Assembly: GCF_022482905.1 (NCBI RefSeq)
Contig: NZ_JAKVOI010000001.1
Location: forward strand, 1 to 64,000
Direction of reading: 5' to 3'
DNA: 64,000 nucleotides
Origin: Clostridium sp.
GTDB lineage: Bacteria; Bacillota; Clostridia; Clostridiales; Clostridiaceae
Positions 31,835 through 39,339 of the stretch are shown here, in pieces. A program made the position numbers and the translations under genes. The stretch's first letter is position 1. Every line of letters begins with the position of its first letter. Below the pieces are notes generated by a model, which was not told the origin of the DNA, ran no database searches, and saw nothing but the letters and a program-made list of their open reading frames with translations.

Positions 31835-33531
31835 TGTATAAAATTTGTGTTTACAATGGTGGACAAGAAACGGTTATACATTATCCTGTTCCGGATAAAG
31901 AAGCACCGCACCTTTTTAAAATGGATTTAACAGAGAAGGATAATGATATAGATACCTTCTCTTTTTCTATTGATATTGGTAATGCAGGATATAATTCACT
32001 TAAAGAATTTAAAACCAAAGTGAAAATAATAGACACTAGGGATAATAGTATTAGATTTACAGGCAGAATTTTAAAAGCCCCTGAAAATATGGATTCTAAT
32101 GGATTTTATAAAGATGCTGAATGCGAAAGTGCTATGGCTTATCTTTTAGATAGTACGGCGAGAACACAAACTTATTTGACTTCTGATGTTAGTAGTGCCT
32201 TACAGGATTTACTTAATAGACATAATAATATTGTTGAAGATGATAAAAAAATATATCTCGGCACTGTAAATGTATCTGGAAGTATAGCCTATACGTGCCA
32301 GTATGAAACGACTTTAAGCGCAATAGTGAATATGCTAGGAGATATTAAATGCCACCTGCAAGTTAGGGAAACAAACGGAAAATTATACTTGGATTGCCTG
32401 AAAGAATTAAGTGATAGGATTATTGATGTCCGCCTTGGTATGAATATGAAAAGCCTTGTAAAAACTATAGATACCACTGATATTGGTACACGAATTATTC
32501 CTTTAGGAGCTAATAACCTTGATATTTCTAGTGTGAACAGTGGGCTTGATTATATAGATGATTTAAGCGCTAAAAGCTTGTATGGAGTTATAGAAAAACC
32601 AGTTGAATACAGTGATATAACGGATGCTACAGAGTTGAAAAATAAGGCTATAGCTGATATAAGTAGTTACACACAACCAAAATTGACGCTTGAAATTGAT
32701 GCAGATGATTTGAGTTTTCTTACTGGTGTTCCTGCTGATGTATTTAAGAAGGGGTTGAACATCCATATTGTTAATCCTGTAATGGGAATAGACTCTATAT
32801 TTACATTGGTTGAAGTAGATGCTGATTTAACACAAATATATAATCCAAAACTTACAATTTCCAATACACCAACATCTATACAAGATATTATTTCAAATAT
32901 GCAAAATACGGCAGTGAATAATGAGTCTGTTCATAATGGTGTTCAGGTAGGAGACAGTTTTGGAATTAGAGTTGTAAGTGGTGACGGGAAGTTTGTAACC
33001 ACTCTGAACGCTACGGAGGGTATTTCTATAGAGGATATAGTTGGAAATTTAAAGATGTTTTTTGTGGATATAGAAAACAGTACCTTGACTATGGATGGCA
33101 TACAGCAGCTGACCAAGGACGGGAAAGTTGTGATTATAAATACAACAAACGATAATGGAGGCTTATTCAAGATTTTCGACAAGGATGGGAATATAAATTT
33201 ATCTGCCGGATCTGAAAGTGGAAGTGCGGATAATGCAGGTGGTACATTGAATCTCTATAATGATGATGTATCTAAAAAGAGGGTTGACCTTGGCATAGTG
33301 AAAAACGGTGACTATGGAGTGGTCCAGGTGCATAATAGCGCGGATAAGGTAAAGACTGGAGTATATGGTGATATGCCAAGCTTATTCGGGCCTGGACTAT
33401 ATGTGTTTAACGACAGTGGAGGTGTTGCAAGCTATATAACTGAGACAGGTGGAGCTATAAATCTTGAACCTATTGCAACTAGAGCATGGGTAGAAGATTA
33501 TGTGGCAAGCCATGCAGGAGGTGGAGCATAA
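31834..33531 (+). CDS. Tail-associated endopeptidase-type protein (Tal)
   Basis: The first 370 residues follow the gp27/Prophage_tail fold (KICVYNGGQETVIHYPVPDKEAPHLFKMDLTEKDNDIDTFSF, with LIPLGANNLDISSVNSGLDYID-type segments) found after Dit in siphophages. The C-terminal 200 residues are beta-rich and repetitive (GDGKFVTTLNATEGISIEDIVG) and end VASHAGGGA. It forms the tail tip and carries later fibre proteins. Start is ATG 31834, within the last bases of the Dit gene. Confidence 0.85.
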   Translation: MYKICVYNGGQETVIHYPVPDKEAPHLFKMDLTEKDNDIDTFSFSIDIGNAGYNSLKEFKTKVKIIDTRDNSIRFTGRILKAPENMDSNGFYKDAECESAMAYLLDSTARTQTYLTSDVSSALQDLLNRHNNIVEDDKKIYLGTVNVSGSIAYTCQYETTLSAIVNMLGDIKCHLQVRETNGKLYLDCLKELSDRIIDVRLGMNMKSLVKTIDTTDIGTRIIPLGANNLDISSVNSGLDYIDDLSAKSLYGVIEKPVEYSDITDATELKNKAIADISSYTQPKLTLEIDADDLSFLTGVPADVFKKGLNIHIVNPVMGIDSIFTLVEVDADLTQIYNPKLTISNTPTSIQDIISNMQNTAVNNESVHNGVQVGDSFGIRVVSGDGKFVTTLNATEGISIEDIVGNLKMFFVDIENSTLTMDGIQQLTKDGKVVIINTTNDNGGLFKIFDKDGNINLSAGSESGSADNAGGTLNLYNDDVSKKRVDLGIVKNGDYGVVQVHNSADKVKTGVYGDMPSLFGPGLYVFNDSGGVASYITETGGAINLEPIATRAWVEDYVASHAGGGA

Positions 33532-34073
33532 TGTCGGTTGATGTTAGCCAGGAAACCGCGCAGATAAGACATGCTGTATATGGAAAAGAAGTGAGAGAAT
33601 CTCTCGCACATGGCATAGAAAAAATTGCTGGAGACGTAAATCAATTTGAAGAGACAATAGATAAAGACCAGCAGGATTTTAAGGATGAAATAACTAAACG
33701 ACAGGATGATTATGAAACTTCTCTATCAAAAAAAGAAAATGATTTTGAAGATAATATGGAAGATAAGCAGCAGGCATATGAAGAAAATATAACTGGAAGA
33801 CAGGATAATCTTGAAGATAGGCAGGGAAAACTGGAAGTACGCCAGACTAACCTTGAGAATACTTTTACCCAGGAAATTGAAAATGCCGTTAGCGAAAATC
33901 CTTCGTCTGCTGAAACAGTGTATGCAAGGACTGATCATGTAAATAACGTCACTTACCACAATCTTGGTGAAAGATTAGATACCGTTATGAACTTATTGGG
34001 ATATATTCCAGTGGATGGCGGTAGTTTCTTTGATGATTATATAGAATTTGAAAAAGATGGTGGAACATTTTAG
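33531..34073 (+). CDS. Coiled-coil tail protein
   Basis: The 180-residue protein begins MSVDVSQETAQIRHAVYGKEVRE, a start shared with many tail baseplate and fibre proteins. It continues as a near-continuous coiled coil with repeats of the type KRQDDYETSLSKKENDFEDNM and ends in a short globular region (GYIPVDGGSFFDDY). Start ATG 33531 overlaps the previous stop (TAATG). It probably forms a trimeric shaft linking the tip and fibres. Confidence 0.8.
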   Translation: MSVDVSQETAQIRHAVYGKEVRESLAHGIEKIAGDVNQFEETIDKDQQDFKDEITKRQDDYETSLSKKENDFEDNMEDKQQAYEENITGRQDNLEDRQGKLEVRQTNLENTFTQEIENAVSENPSSAETVYARTDHVNNVTYHNLGERLDTVMNLLGYIPVDGGSFFDDYIEFEKDGGTF

Positions 34074-34088
34074 AGGAGGAGGTTAAAT

Positions 34089-34472
34089 ATGCAGACGCTA
34101 TTATTAAGGAGAGGCAAAAATGAAAATCTAGATAGCCTTGAATTGCAGGCGGGAGAGCCTGCTTTTGTTTTAGACACGGGAAAATTAATTATCGGTAATG
34201 GTACTAACAAAGTAGTGATTAACCCTGCAAGTCCAGTACAAAATGTTAATGGTAAAACTGGGGCGGTGACGATATCTAAGTCAGATGTAGGGCTTGGCAA
34301 CGTAGCAAATGAAAGTAAGGCAACAATGTTTACAAGTCCTGCTTTTACAGGAACGCCTACAGCACCTACTGCAACAACGAGTACAAATAATACTCAAGTT
34401 GCAACTACAGCTTTTGTGAAAGCACAAGGGTATTTAACGGGCAGTTCAACGATAGACGGAGGAACATTCTAA
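34089..34472 (+). CDS. Short tail fibre protein A
   Basis: Residues 1-45 (LLLRRGKNENLDSLELQAGE, then FVLDTGKLIIGNG) are the N-terminal domain seen in Mtd/hyaluronidase-type tail fibres. The next part (VNGKTGAVTISKSDVGLGNVANES) is the widespread phage tail-fibre repeat, followed by TPTAPTATTSTNNTQVATTAFV. It ends GGTF, as does the preceding coiled-coil gene's WEKDGGTF-type end, suggesting a shared joining motif. The following gene has the same N-terminal domain. Confidence 0.8.
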   Translation: MQTLLLRRGKNENLDSLELQAGEPAFVLDTGKLIIGNGTNKVVINPASPVQNVNGKTGAVTISKSDVGLGNVANESKATMFTSPAFTGTPTAPTATTSTNNTQVATTAFVKAQGYLTGSSTIDGGTF

Positions 34473-34483
34473 GGAGGGATAAT

Positions 34484-35293
34484 ATGGCTAATAAAATACA
34501 GTTAAGGCGTGGGCTAAAAGCGAATTTACCAACACTTGCTATTGGTGAACCAGCATTTTGCACAGATACAAAAGAATTTTATATAGGTACAGCATCCGGA
34601 AATGCAAAAATGTCGTCAGATCCTATAGATACTTCTGGTTTTGAAACTACTGCCGGAAGCCAAGCGAAGGCGAATGCGGCTTTAAGTAGCGCAAAAAGTT
34701 ATGCAGATACAGTTCTAACAAATTCCAAAAGTTATACAGATGGTCTTGTTGGTAATATAAATGATTCTGCTTTGGATGCTAGTGTTAAAGGTAAATCCCT
34801 TACGAATATGATAAAAGTGCTTTTTCAAAATGTCAATAATGGGAAAAATAGCGTTTATTCCGCCATTGTTGACAAGGGTACAACACCAGCCAGTAAAGAT
34901 TTTGCGGACTTGGTGGCAGGAATAAGCGCAATTAACACAGGTAAGAAGTGGGCCAGTGGGACAACCTCAGCTGGCAGTCAAACCAGTTTTGAATATGCTG
35001 ATGGTTCTGATACCGGTTCAGCTTATCCTTTAAAACTACCTATAACATTTGAGCCTTCTCTTGTTTTAGCTGTGAGTCATGTAGCTTCTTATTATGTAGC
35101 AGTATATAGCAATATTTATGATGGCTATTATTCAAAGACTGCTAAGGTTATCCAATACATTGGCAGTAGTAGCCATGATAAAATGGTTGCTAATTATAAA
35201 GGAGATGTAAGCCCTGCTGGTTTGACAAGTGGCGGATTTACAATTCCAGCGATAGGATCTAGCTGGGTGTATAATTGGATAGCAATAGAATAA
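34484..35293 (+). CDS. Tail fibre / receptor-binding candidate B
   Basis: Residues 1-40 (IQLRRGLKANLPTLAIGEPAFCTDTKEFYIGT) repeat the N-terminal domain of the gene before it. A helical linker follows, then a Ser/Gly/Tyr-rich C-terminal half (KWASGTTSAGSQTSFEYADG to WVYNWIAIE) of the kind found at receptor-binding tips. The two neighbouring genes are probably partial paralogues. Start ATG 34484 behind AAGGAGGGATAAT. Confidence 0.8.
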   Translation: MANKIQLRRGLKANLPTLAIGEPAFCTDTKEFYIGTASGNAKMSSDPIDTSGFETTAGSQAKANAALSSAKSYADTVLTNSKSYTDGLVGNINDSALDASVKGKSLTNMIKVLFQNVNNGKNSVYSAIVDKGTTPASKDFADLVAGISAINTGKKWASGTTSAGSQTSFEYADGSDTGSAYPLKLPITFEPSLVLAVSHVASYYVAVYSNIYDGYYSKTAKVIQYIGSSSHDKMVANYKGDVSPAGLTSGGFTIPAIGSSWVYNWIAIE

Positions 35294-35306
35294 GGAGGTT
35301 TTATAA

Positions 35307-35993
35307 ATGAAACAAATAGGAAGAAGAATATACTATGATAAAGCAACGGGAAATGTTTTATTGGATACTGGAGAAATGCAGGGTTCTGATGGAGCTTTAA
35401 AAGAAACTACAGTTGATCAAGATTTTGAATCTTATACAGTGTTGTCTGAAAGGAATGCAGATACTGTTGGAGTAATACAATTGGAATATGGAGACTTATC
35501 GGATAAATTTAGTACGTGTACAGGCTATTATGTAGATATAACTAAAATCCCAATAGATAAAGCGGCTATAGTTTTTACTTTTACAACACCAGAAGCGAGT
35601 TTGGAACATGTTAAACAGGTTAAAATAAATGAGCTTAGCCAAGATTGCCAGAGCGCTATTGTTGGAGGATTCCACAGCACAGCGTATCAAAACGTAGACA
35701 AAGTCTACGATAGTACGCAAGAGGACCAGGCAAACATAACAGGCAACGCTTTAAGTGCTATGTCTAAACTTGCAGGAACTCCGGGATGCCAAGATGACAA
35801 GTTCTACTACCATGCACGTGGAGAAGAATTCGTGGAGTGGACACCAGAGGAAACTTTGGCACTCGCAAGGGATTTCAAGTTGTTTAAGGAACAACAGCTG
35901 ATTAAAAACAAGCAATTGCAGGCTTATGTGGATACCTTAGAAACTGTAGAGGAGGTACAAAAAGTAACATGGGATACAGTTGTTCCAACTTAA
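35307..35993 (+). CDS. Tail protein (DUF4376-like)
   Basis: The 228-residue protein has an N-terminal beta region (RRIYYDKATGNVLLDTGEMQ) and a C-terminal DUF4376-like helical domain (KQVKINELSQDCQSAIVGGF, then LAGTPGCQDDKFYYHARGEEFVEWTPEE). Such proteins close many Clostridium and Bacillus tail modules and may assist fibre assembly. The ribosome binding site AAGGAGGTTTTATAA is strong. It overlaps the next gene by 25 bases. Confidence 0.8.
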   Translation: MKQIGRRIYYDKATGNVLLDTGEMQGSDGALKETTVDQDFESYTVLSERNADTVGVIQLEYGDLSDKFSTCTGYYVDITKIPIDKAAIVFTFTTPEASLEHVKQVKINELSQDCQSAIVGGFHSTAYQNVDKVYDSTQEDQANITGNALSAMSKLAGTPGCQDDKFYYHARGEEFVEWTPEETLALARDFKLFKEQQLIKNKQLQAYVDTLETVEEVQKVTWDTVVPT

Positions 35994-36427
35994 AAAAGGA
36001 CTTGATTCTAATAGTTGCAATGGGAACTATATATATGGTATTGGAGGGCATATGGCGCGGATGGACACACATAAGTATGCTTGTAGTAGGCGGTATTGCT
36101 GCTTTTCTGGTGGGGAGGTTGAACGAGCATCCCAAATTCTACAACAGAAAGATGTGGGAACAATGTTCTATAGGAACTGGCATAGTCCTCGTATTGGAAT
36201 TTACAAGTGGCATGATCCTAAATGTGTGGCTTGGTCTACAAATATGGGACTACAGCAATATGACGGGTAATTTATATGGACAGATATGCCTGCCGTATGC
36301 AGTACTGTGGTTTATGTTGGTGCCGTTTTGTATATATGTGGACGACTATCTGCGGTATAGAATATTTGGAGAGGAAAAGCCGGAAAGATTACTAGAAAAT
36401 TATAAGAATTTATTTAAAGGTAAATAG
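35969..36427 (+). CDS. Phage membrane protein (PF06541-like, lysis region)
   Basis: The 152-residue protein has four or more hydrophobic spans (DLILIVAMGTIYMVLEGIW, ISMLVVGGIAAFLVG, IGTGIVLVLEFTSGMIL, LPYAVLWFMLVPFCIYV) and resembles the short membrane family annotated as putative ABC-transporter type IV (PF06541), which recurs next to phage lysis genes. Its start follows GAGGAGGTAC and overlaps the preceding gene. It could be a holin-like or accessory lysis protein; this is not established. Confidence 0.7.
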   Translation: MGYSCSNLKKDLILIVAMGTIYMVLEGIWRGWTHISMLVVGGIAAFLVGRLNEHPKFYNRKMWEQCSIGTGIVLVLEFTSGMILNVWLGLQIWDYSNMTGNLYGQICLPYAVLWFMLVPFCIYVDDYLRYRIFGEEKPERLLENYKNLFKGK

Positions 36428-36433
36428 AACACA

Positions 36434-36476
36434 GGGCAAAATAGGAGCTAGAGATAGCTTTTTTATTTTGCCTTTT
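36434..36476 (+). terminator. Terminator before the lysis genes
   Basis: GGCAAAATA and TATTTTGCC form the outer stem around an inner AGCTAGAGATAGCT hairpin, followed by TTTTT. It separates the tail operon from the holin-amidase genes. Confidence 0.75.
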
Positions 36477-36490
36477 TAAGGAGGCTAGAG

Positions 36491-36715
36491 ATGGAAAATG
36501 AAATATTTAAAATGGCAGTACAGCAGGGTATATGGGCCATGCTGTTTATTTTTATACTTATCTATGTGTTGAAGGAACAGAGGGAAAGGGATGAAAAGGC
36601 AGGGGAAAGAGAGGCAAATTACCAGAGCATCATAGCAAAACTCACTGATAGGCTTAAAGCTATGGATGATATCGGTGAGGATGTAAAAGAAATAAAAAAC
36701 AAAATATTTAAATAA
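36491..36715 (+). CDS. BhlA/UviB-family holin-like protein
   Basis: The 74-residue protein has one N-terminal membrane span (AVQQGIWAMLFIFILIYVL) followed by KEQRERDEKAGEREANYQSIIAKLTDRL, the BhlA/UviB signature. Such proteins permeabilise the membrane at the end of phage or bacteriocin production. It starts behind AAGGAGGCTAGAG and is placed directly before the amidase. Confidence 0.92.
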   Translation: MENEIFKMAVQQGIWAMLFIFILIYVLKEQRERDEKAGEREANYQSIIAKLTDRLKAMDDIGEDVKEIKNKIFK

Positions 36716-36728
36716 GGAGGAAAATTAA

Positions 36729-37493
36729 ATGCTAATAACATACGATTTCGGGCATGGTACCGGACAGGATAGGGGTGCGAATGGATATCGAAATGAGGAA
36801 CATGACTGCAGGGAATATGGCGCACTTGTAATACAAAAGTTACAGAAGCTAGGGCATACCTGCTATAACTGTACACCTTCAGCTAGTCCGCCACTTACAC
36901 TTGGGCAAAGCCTCGCCTATAGAGTGAACAAAGCTAATTCAATAGGTTCTCAATTACATTTATGTTTTCATGTAAATGCTTTCCAGACAGATAAGGCCAC
37001 AGGATGCGAGGTAGAGTATGCTAGTTCTTCAGGACAGGCTTATGCATCTAAGGTATCAGCAGAGATTGCTTCAGGCTTAGGATTAACCAATAGGGGAGCT
37101 AAAAATCAACCAGGACTGTATGTACTTAGGCACACGGCCATGACAGCAATATTGGTTGAGCCATTTTTCTGTGACAATAAAAATGACTGTAATAAATACA
37201 ATGCAGAAAAGCTGGCAACGGCTATAGTTAAAGGCATTACAGGACAGACGATATCAAGCGGGGAACAAACTACATCTACAGCACAGGCAGTACCAAACTA
37301 TGATACCAGTATTCCAACAGGAGCAAATATATTCCCGATACCAAACACACCATTCTACATTGAGAAAAGAACGGATGGTGATATGGGAATACATCTGGAC
37401 AGGGGCAATTATCTTACTCTTAGAAAGGGTGGAGCACCTGTAGTAGTTTATAACAATAATAAAGGTCAAGGCGGCTCTAAAGTATTATTTTAA
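36729..37493 (+). CDS. N-acetylmuramoyl-L-alanine amidase (endolysin)
   Basis: The catalytic Amidase_3 domain occupies residues 1-175: YDFGHGTGQDRGANGYRNEEHDCREYG (zinc histidine and glutamate), QLHLCFHVNAF, and ILVEPFFCDN with the catalytic glutamate. A linker of about 35 residues leads to a 50-residue C-terminal part (GANIFPIPNTPFYIEKRTDGD and onward), probably for wall binding. It cuts the bond between muramic acid and the stem peptide. No signal peptide is seen, so export depends on the holin. Confidence 0.93.
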   Translation: MLITYDFGHGTGQDRGANGYRNEEHDCREYGALVIQKLQKLGHTCYNCTPSASPPLTLGQSLAYRVNKANSIGSQLHLCFHVNAFQTDKATGCEVEYASSSGQAYASKVSAEIASGLGLTNRGAKNQPGLYVLRHTAMTAILVEPFFCDNKNDCNKYNAEKLATAIVKGITGQTISSGEQTTSTAQAVPNYDTSIPTGANIFPIPNTPFYIEKRTDGDMGIHLDRGNYLTLRKGGAPVVVYNNNKGQGGSKVLF

Positions 37494-37518
37494 TAAAAAT
37501 TTATGGAGGTAATATATT

Positions 37519-37926
37519 ATGGAAAATATAACAAGTATAATTGCACAAGGTGTTTTAAGCATTGCAGGGGCGTTAGCCTCTTATTTTATTGCGGTAGGTG
37601 TTACTTATCTAAAAAAGAAAAAAGAGGCTTTAATAAATCAATTAGGAGTAGACCAATACAATAAGGATTATAAACTTGCACAGGATATATTCTATATAGT
37701 GGAACAGCAGTTTAAATTTATACCAAATGCTGGGGAGCAAAAAGCAGATGCATTTAATAAATTATTGAGCGAAAAAATTCCTGGGATATCTCAAGAGGAG
37801 TTAGACCATTTTAGAGAGGCTATTGTAGGAAAAATAAATACAGAGGTTAAGAGTTCTAATATATTAGCTCCTGCCTTTGTGGATGGTAAGGACGTATCAG
37901 ATGTAGTACAGCCAGTACAGAAATAA
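37519..37926 (+). CDS. LLH-family holin
   Basis: The 135-residue protein has a single N-terminal membrane span (IIAQGVLSIAGALASYFIAVGVTYL), then a basic stretch KKKKEAL and a helical cytoplasmic part with IPGISQEELDHFREAIVGKIN, the pattern of the phage LL-H holin family. With the BhlA-like protein it gives two holin candidates around the amidase. A strong terminator follows at once. Confidence 0.85.
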   Translation: MENITSIIAQGVLSIAGALASYFIAVGVTYLKKKKEALINQLGVDQYNKDYKLAQDIFYIVEQQFKFIPNAGEQKADAFNKLLSEKIPGISQEELDHFREAIVGKINTEVKSSNILAPAFVDGKDVSDVVQPVQK

Positions 37927-37930
37927 TTAT

Positions 37931-37958
37931 ACCCCGGGAAACCGGGGCTTTATTTTTT
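37931..37958 (+). terminator. Terminator at the end of the late operon
   Basis: CCCCGG-GAAA-CCGGGG is a six-pair stem with a GNRA loop followed by CTTTATTTTTTTA. It ends rightward late transcription and, reading the other way, the leftward gene that ends here. Confidence 0.9.
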
Positions 37959-38866
37959 TATTTATTTGCAGGTAAATCATTAAAATCTTTTAATTTATTG
38001 TATATGCCAGTGGCAATTTTATAACCATCTGCAATCCTGTAAGGGCGTGTATAATCACCATAAACAGATCCCTTAAAGTTGCTATAGTCAATTTTGCTCA
38101 TAGTAGTTTTACTATATTCCATCCAGATTGCTAACCCTTCAGAAGTTTTCCCATACTCATCTTCAAAATCCTCATCAAATTCCAAAATAAATTTATCTAT
38201 GTTTTTATTCTTAGACAGAACTTCACTATAGGCTACTATTGTACTGGCTGCTATTTTAGCGAGATCAGTCTCATCTCCAACCTGTGGTTTAAATGTAATC
38301 GTAACAGTTTTGCCATTACCAGTACCAATTACATCAATATTTTTAAATTCCTTCTTAGAATTTATATCAAGTACATTTGTGCCTTTTACTTTTTTAAGCG
38401 CATCTTTTACAGTAGAATTATTTACTGTACTGTCAGCAAAAGTTGTTTTTGTAGATGCTTTTATTGTTGGTTTTGAAGTTTTTTGAGCTGTATTAGTGGT
38501 ATTTGTGGTATTGACTGGCTTAGAATTACTATTGCCGAAATGTATTCCGATGGCCACAACAACGATTATTGCAGCTAATATTAAAATTGGATGATTTATT
38601 TTACTTTCAGGTCTTTGTTTCATCATTTTAATAAATTTATTATATTCTTTTTCGCTAGCTTCAAATTTAGCTGTCCCAATTTCTGTTATAATTTCAAGTA
38701 TGTTATTATTAAATGCAGTATTCTTGTACTTATACTCTTTAGCATTTTTATCAGTTCCGCCTGCATTAAAGGCTATCTTACCATTTGTAAACTTGCAAAC
38801 AGTAATAGTCTTATCTATAGGTATATCTTTAAAATCTCCACCTAAGTATTTTAAATTTAACCTCAT
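37958..38866 (-). CDS. Prophage-borne membrane protein (lysogenic-conversion candidate)
   Basis: The 302-residue protein has a cytoplasmic N-terminus of about 90 residues resembling a small PH-like or DUF-type domain (ILEIITEIGTAKFEASEKEYNKF), one membrane span (HPILILAAIIVVVAIGIHFG), a Thr/Asn-rich stalk, and an extracellular domain (residues 145-300). I recognise no family. It is the only gene at the attR side that is transcribed against the late operon, with its own promoter, so it is probably expressed in the lysogen. Surface exclusion or fitness functions are possible. Confidence 0.8.
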   Translation of the reverse strand: MRLNLKYLGGDFKDIPIDKTITVCKFTNGKIAFNAGGTDKNAKEYKYKNTAFNNNILEIITEIGTAKFEASEKEYNKFIKMMKQRPESKINHPILILAAIIVVVAIGIHFGNSNSKPVNTTNTTNTAQKTSKPTIKASTKTTFADSTVNNSTVKDALKKVKGTNVLDINSKKEFKNIDVIGTGNGKTVTITFKPQVGDETDLAKIAASTIVAYSEVLSKNKNIDKFILEFDEDFEDEYGKTSEGLAIWMEYSKTTMSKIDYSNFKGSVYGDYTRPYRIADGYKIATGIYNKLKDFNDLPANK

Positions 38867-38890
38867 AACAAAATCCCCCTTTATATTAAA

Positions 38891-38919
38891 ATTGTATATA
38901 AAATGAGGGATTTTGTAAA
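38891..38919 (-). promoter_or_regulatory. Promoter of the conversion-type gene
   Basis: On the minus strand TTTACA (38919-38914) and TACAAT (38896-38891) are separated by 17 bases, 25 bases before the AAAGGGGGA ribosome binding site of the gene. Confidence 0.6.
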
Positions 38920-38951
38920 TAGAGAATATATATATAATATAATATGAGTAG

Positions 38952-38980
38952 AAACTCCAGCTTGAATTTAGCTGGAGTTA
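38952..38980. repeat. Hairpin near attR
   Basis: AACTCCAGC-TTGAATTTA-GCTGGAGTT is a perfect nine-pair stem. It lacks a good U-run on either strand. It may be a weak bidirectional terminator insulating the prophage end or part of the attachment region. Confidence 0.45.
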
Positions 38981-38988
38981 TGTTTTGC

Positions 38989-39007
38989 CGTCAAAAATTC
39001 GTCAAAA
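38989..39007. repeat. Putative integrase arm-type site, right copy
   Basis: Identical to the 19-mer at 73-91, here 115 bases inside the right core repeat. The rest of 38867-39339 holds the attachment core, a likely host promoter and no gene. Confidence 0.6.
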
Positions 39008-39122
39008 TTTCAGTTCTGACTTATAGTTTTTTGTTCTTAACATAATTTTACAAACTATGTTCAAGCTCTTTATTTAAAACACTTAACTCTTATTGTTCTA
39101 AAAAAATCTTACATTAATATAT

Positions 39123-39144
39123 ATGCAAGAGAAAATAGTATAAA
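39123..39144. repeat. attR core, 22-bp direct repeat (right copy)
   Basis: Exact second copy of bases 1-22. Beyond it lies host DNA leading to the hydrogenase gene 195 bases away. The integration target is intergenic or very close to the host promoter and is not a tRNA gene. Confidence 0.85.
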
Positions 39145-39205
39145 GGTGTGAAATAAATTTATCTCACCCACATGTTAAAAATTTATCTTTTATTATGAAA
39201 AACTG

Positions 39206-39234
39206 TTACATTATCTATAATAATCTGTTATAAT
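39206..39234 (+). promoter_or_regulatory. Likely hydrogenase promoter
   Basis: A perfect TATAAT at 39229-39234 is preceded at 17 bases by TTACAT, a modest -35. The start codon is 106 bases downstream. The prophage lies only 60 bases upstream of this element. Confidence 0.45.
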
Positions 39235-39339
39235 TAAAAATAGTAGGTTAAAGGGCATTTTGGGTGAAATATAATGTTTTCATAAGTAAAAAAATGCTTT
39301 TTATCTATAATAGAATATATAACACAAGGGGGAATCTGA

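Larger units (their letters stand above)
1..39144. mobile_element. Complete siphovirus-type prophage
   Basis: The interval reads as a whole temperate tailed phage: integrase at the left end, divergent immunity region, early genes, recombination and replication genes, terminase, head, tail, lysis cassette, and a leftward accessory gene beside the right end. All structural modules are present and nearly all frames are open, so it may still be inducible. A 22-bp direct repeat marks both ends. Portal, MuF head protein, tail-chaperone frameshift, long tape measure and Dit/Tal genes, with no tail-sheath gene, point to a long non-contractile tail. The host sequence left of base 1 is outside the window. 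Confidence 0.95.
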
